Origin: Nevskia sp. | GTDB lineage: Bacteria; Pseudomonadota; Gammaproteobacteria; Nevskiales; Nevskiaceae | Reading direction: 5' to 3' | Assembly: GCA_028291645.1 (NCBI GenBank) | Contig: JAQGNU010000016.1 | Coordinates: 1 to 49,900, forward strand | DNA length: 49,900 nt | Shown: positions 48,895 through 49,900 of the stretch, piece after piece | Numbering within the stretch: the stretch's first letter is position 1 | How the letters are laid out: each line of letters begins with the position of its first letter | Notes under the pieces: generated by a model | What the model saw: the letters and a program-made list of their open reading frames with translations, nothing else | What the model was told of the DNA's origin: nothing | The model's database searches: none | Made by a program: the position numbers and the translations under genes

Positions 48895-49197
48895 ATGCGA
48901 GTGATCGCCTTATCGACCCTGAAGGCCTTTTGGTCGACCGCGCCCAAATATCAGGATGCGGAAGCCCCTATCCAGGCCTGGTACCGCGATGCACTCAAAG
49001 CCGATTGGAGTACGCCGGCGGAGGTCAAGGCACAGTATGGAAACGCAAGCATCCTGCAGTCCGGTCGCGTGGTGTTCAACATTGCTGGCAACAAATATCG
49101 CTTGGTTGTGAAGATCAACTATCCGTACCGGGTCATCTACATTCGCTTCATTGGCACGCACCGACAGTACGATGCCATCGACGTCGACACGATTTGA
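48895..49197 (+). CDS. higB: HigB-family mRNA interferase toxin
   Basis: 100 residues: MRVIALSTLKAFWSTAPKYQDAEAPIQAWYRDALKADWSTPAEVKAQYGNASILQSGRVVFNIAGNKYRLVVKINYPYRVIYIRFIGTHRQYDAID, the HigB/RelE-like fold of the host-inhibition-of-growth type. Cleaves mRNA at the ribosome when free of antitoxin. The frame begins 39 codons earlier without family likeness, so the start at 48895 is taken. No Shine-Dalgarno, and the promoter places transcription start at the ATG: a leaderless transcript is likely. Toxin-first order (higB before higA) with a 9-base gap is standard. Confidence 0.92.
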   Translation: MRVIALSTLKAFWSTAPKYQDAEAPIQAWYRDALKADWSTPAEVKAQYGNASILQSGRVVFNIAGNKYRLVVKINYPYRVIYIRFIGTHRQYDAIDVDTI

Positions 49198-49206
49198 GAG
49201 ATTGCT

Positions 49207-49596
49207 ATGGACATTACCACGATCAAAAACAAAACGACCTACCGCCATGCGCTCGCGGAAGTTGAAGGCTTGATGGATGCAAAGGCGAATTCACCCGAGG
49301 GCGATCGACTGGACATCCTGGTGACGCTGATCGAAGCCTACGAACGCCGGCACTACCCGATCGACTTGCCCGACGCCGTCGAGGCGATCAAATTCAAGAT
49401 GGAGCAGCAGAACCTTTCCGTCGATGACTTGATGCCGGTGATTGGACGCAAGAACCGTGTGTATGAAGTACTCGCCGGCTCGCGGCCGCTGACACTGCGG
49501 ATGATTGAGGGCTTGCATACCCGCTTCGGCATTCCTGCCGAGAGTCTGCTGAAACAAAAGAAGGTGAGCACAACTATCCGCAAACGCGCTGCCTAA
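49207..49596 (+). CDS. higA: HigA-family HTH antitoxin
   Basis: 129 residues. Neutralises HigB and represses the operon. N-terminal toxin-binding part (TTIKNKTTYRHALAEVEGLMDAKANSPEGDRLDILVTLIEAYERRHYPI), then HTH: PDAVEAIKFKMEQQNLSVDDLMPVIGRKNRVYEVLAGSRPLTLRMIEGLHTRFGIPAESL. The combination with a HigB fold upstream makes this the proteic HigBA class in which the antitoxin binds operator dyads. Basic C-terminal tail (LLKQKKVSTTIRKRAA). Its operator is presumably the 48866-48884 dyad. Confidence 0.93.
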   Translation: MDITTIKNKTTYRHALAEVEGLMDAKANSPEGDRLDILVTLIEAYERRHYPIDLPDAVEAIKFKMEQQNLSVDDLMPVIGRKNRVYEVLAGSRPLTLRMIEGLHTRFGIPAESLLKQKKVSTTIRKRAA

Positions 49597-49736
49597 TTGT
49601 TGCTGCTCGCATTGAATTGACCAGAAGTGCTCAGCAGACGACCAACCAGAATTAGCTGACCGGGTTTGATCTTGGTCAATGCTTTACGCGCACCATGGCT
49701 GATCAGCAGCGCCCGAGCAGAGCGGCACAAAAATGG
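49597..49736. other. Right-end non-coding gap
   Basis: No gene supported. It contains several copies of the TTGACC/GGTCAA word but no repeat unit that I can name. Confidence 0.3.
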
Positions 49737-49860
49737 TCAATTCCGCACGAGCGTCAGCCCACCTTCCGAAAGCCCGCCAAGTTTGATCGGCGAGAAACCG
49801 AGATTTTCCGCAAGCGCACCAACAAAGCCGACTTCGTGGCGGCAAGCAGGGTTGCCTCGA
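49737..49860 (-). pseudogene. Decayed fragment resembling an F420-dependent/NADPH-binding oxidoreductase
   Basis: Minus-strand text reads EVGFVGALAENLGFSPIKLGGLSEGGLTLVRN then stop. GFxPIxLGxLSEGG is the closing motif that I know from NADP-binding F420-reductase-like (dinucleotide-binding) proteins. Upstream of it there is no sensible domain, and downstream there is a stop, so this is probably a remnant. The adjacent bases contain repeated TTGACC/GGTCAA motifs. Low confidence: no start or full domain is visible, and the true boundaries are unknown. Confidence 0.3.
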
Positions 49861-49900
49861 TGTCTTCGATGGGCTTGTTTGCACCCATTGGGGAGGTCGA

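Overview
The window is GC-rich chromosomal DNA with the gene content of a free-living gammaproteobacterium. The TonB receptor, homogentisate-type catabolic genes, tripartite efflux pump, CsbD/Crp-Fnr stress genes and respiratory D-lactate dehydrogenase recall the Nevskiales/Xanthomonadales neighbourhood. That placement is inferred from protein style only; no rRNA or intact tRNA is present to confirm it.

Layout. 0-2.1 kb: end of a tyrosine/homogentisate degradation operon (fumarylacetoacetase, maleylacetoacetate isomerase) and a small exported protein. 2.1-7.5 kb: acyl-CoA thioesterase and an EmrAB-TolC type efflux locus, with emrB-emrA facing tetR-tolC across a 20-bp TetR-type palindrome. 7.5-13.6 kb: ferredoxin reductase, DUF3014 protein, Bax-inhibitor-like membrane protein, cytosolic 5'-nucleotidase, a low-GC HEPN-motif gene that looks acquired, and a padR-ferredoxin operon with palindromes at its promoter. 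13.9-16.5 kb: aldo/keto reductase, NmrA-like reductase and TetR in one operon. 16.6-21.2 kb: formylglycine-generating-enzyme-like protein, an unknown exported protein and a TonB-dependent receptor. 21.3-24.1 kb: ECF sigma/anti-sigma pair divergent from a Tat-exported metallophosphoesterase and a CuA-like cupredoxin. 24.2-29.7 kb: NYN/PIN nuclease-like protein, FG-GAP repeat protein, lipoprotein esterase, outer-membrane SphA-like protein and AraC regulator. 30-33.5 kb: CsbD, two tandem Crp/Fnr paralogues and a very strong orphan terminator. 33.7-40.8 kb: AraC/cupin, Dld, a methyltransferase-MFS operon and small membrane or periplasmic proteins. 41-43.7 kb: Rrf2 regulator followed by SDR, DUF427 and aldo/keto reductase genes. 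43.7-49.9 kb: a lower-GC accessory region.

The accessory region holds the most interesting system. A four-gene minus-strand operon (47356 to 44994) encodes a YjzC-like small protein, a tandem ubiquitin-like (Multiubiquitin) protein, a ThiF/E1-like adenylyltransferase with an E2-like N-terminal region, and a Cys-rich DUF6527-like putative zinc protein. It is divergent from an XRE repressor/ImmA-type metallopeptidase pair, and the two promoters interleave. This is a bacterial ubiquitin-like conjugation cassette without a visible JAB deubiquitinase and without a diglycine at the Ubl C terminus. To its right lie a 47-bp 3' fragment of a CAU-anticodon tRNA gene (an apparent att scar), a HigBA toxin-antitoxin pair with a probable leaderless toxin mRNA, and a decayed oxidoreductase fragment. 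The tRNA fragment is oriented so that the element that made it should extend to the right, beyond the window.

Regulatory DNA is unusually readable here. Dyads can be seen at the emr/tetR, padR, aldo/keto reductase, rrf2 and higBA promoters, and two promoters (rrf2, higBA) predict transcripts that begin at or within a base or two of the start codon.
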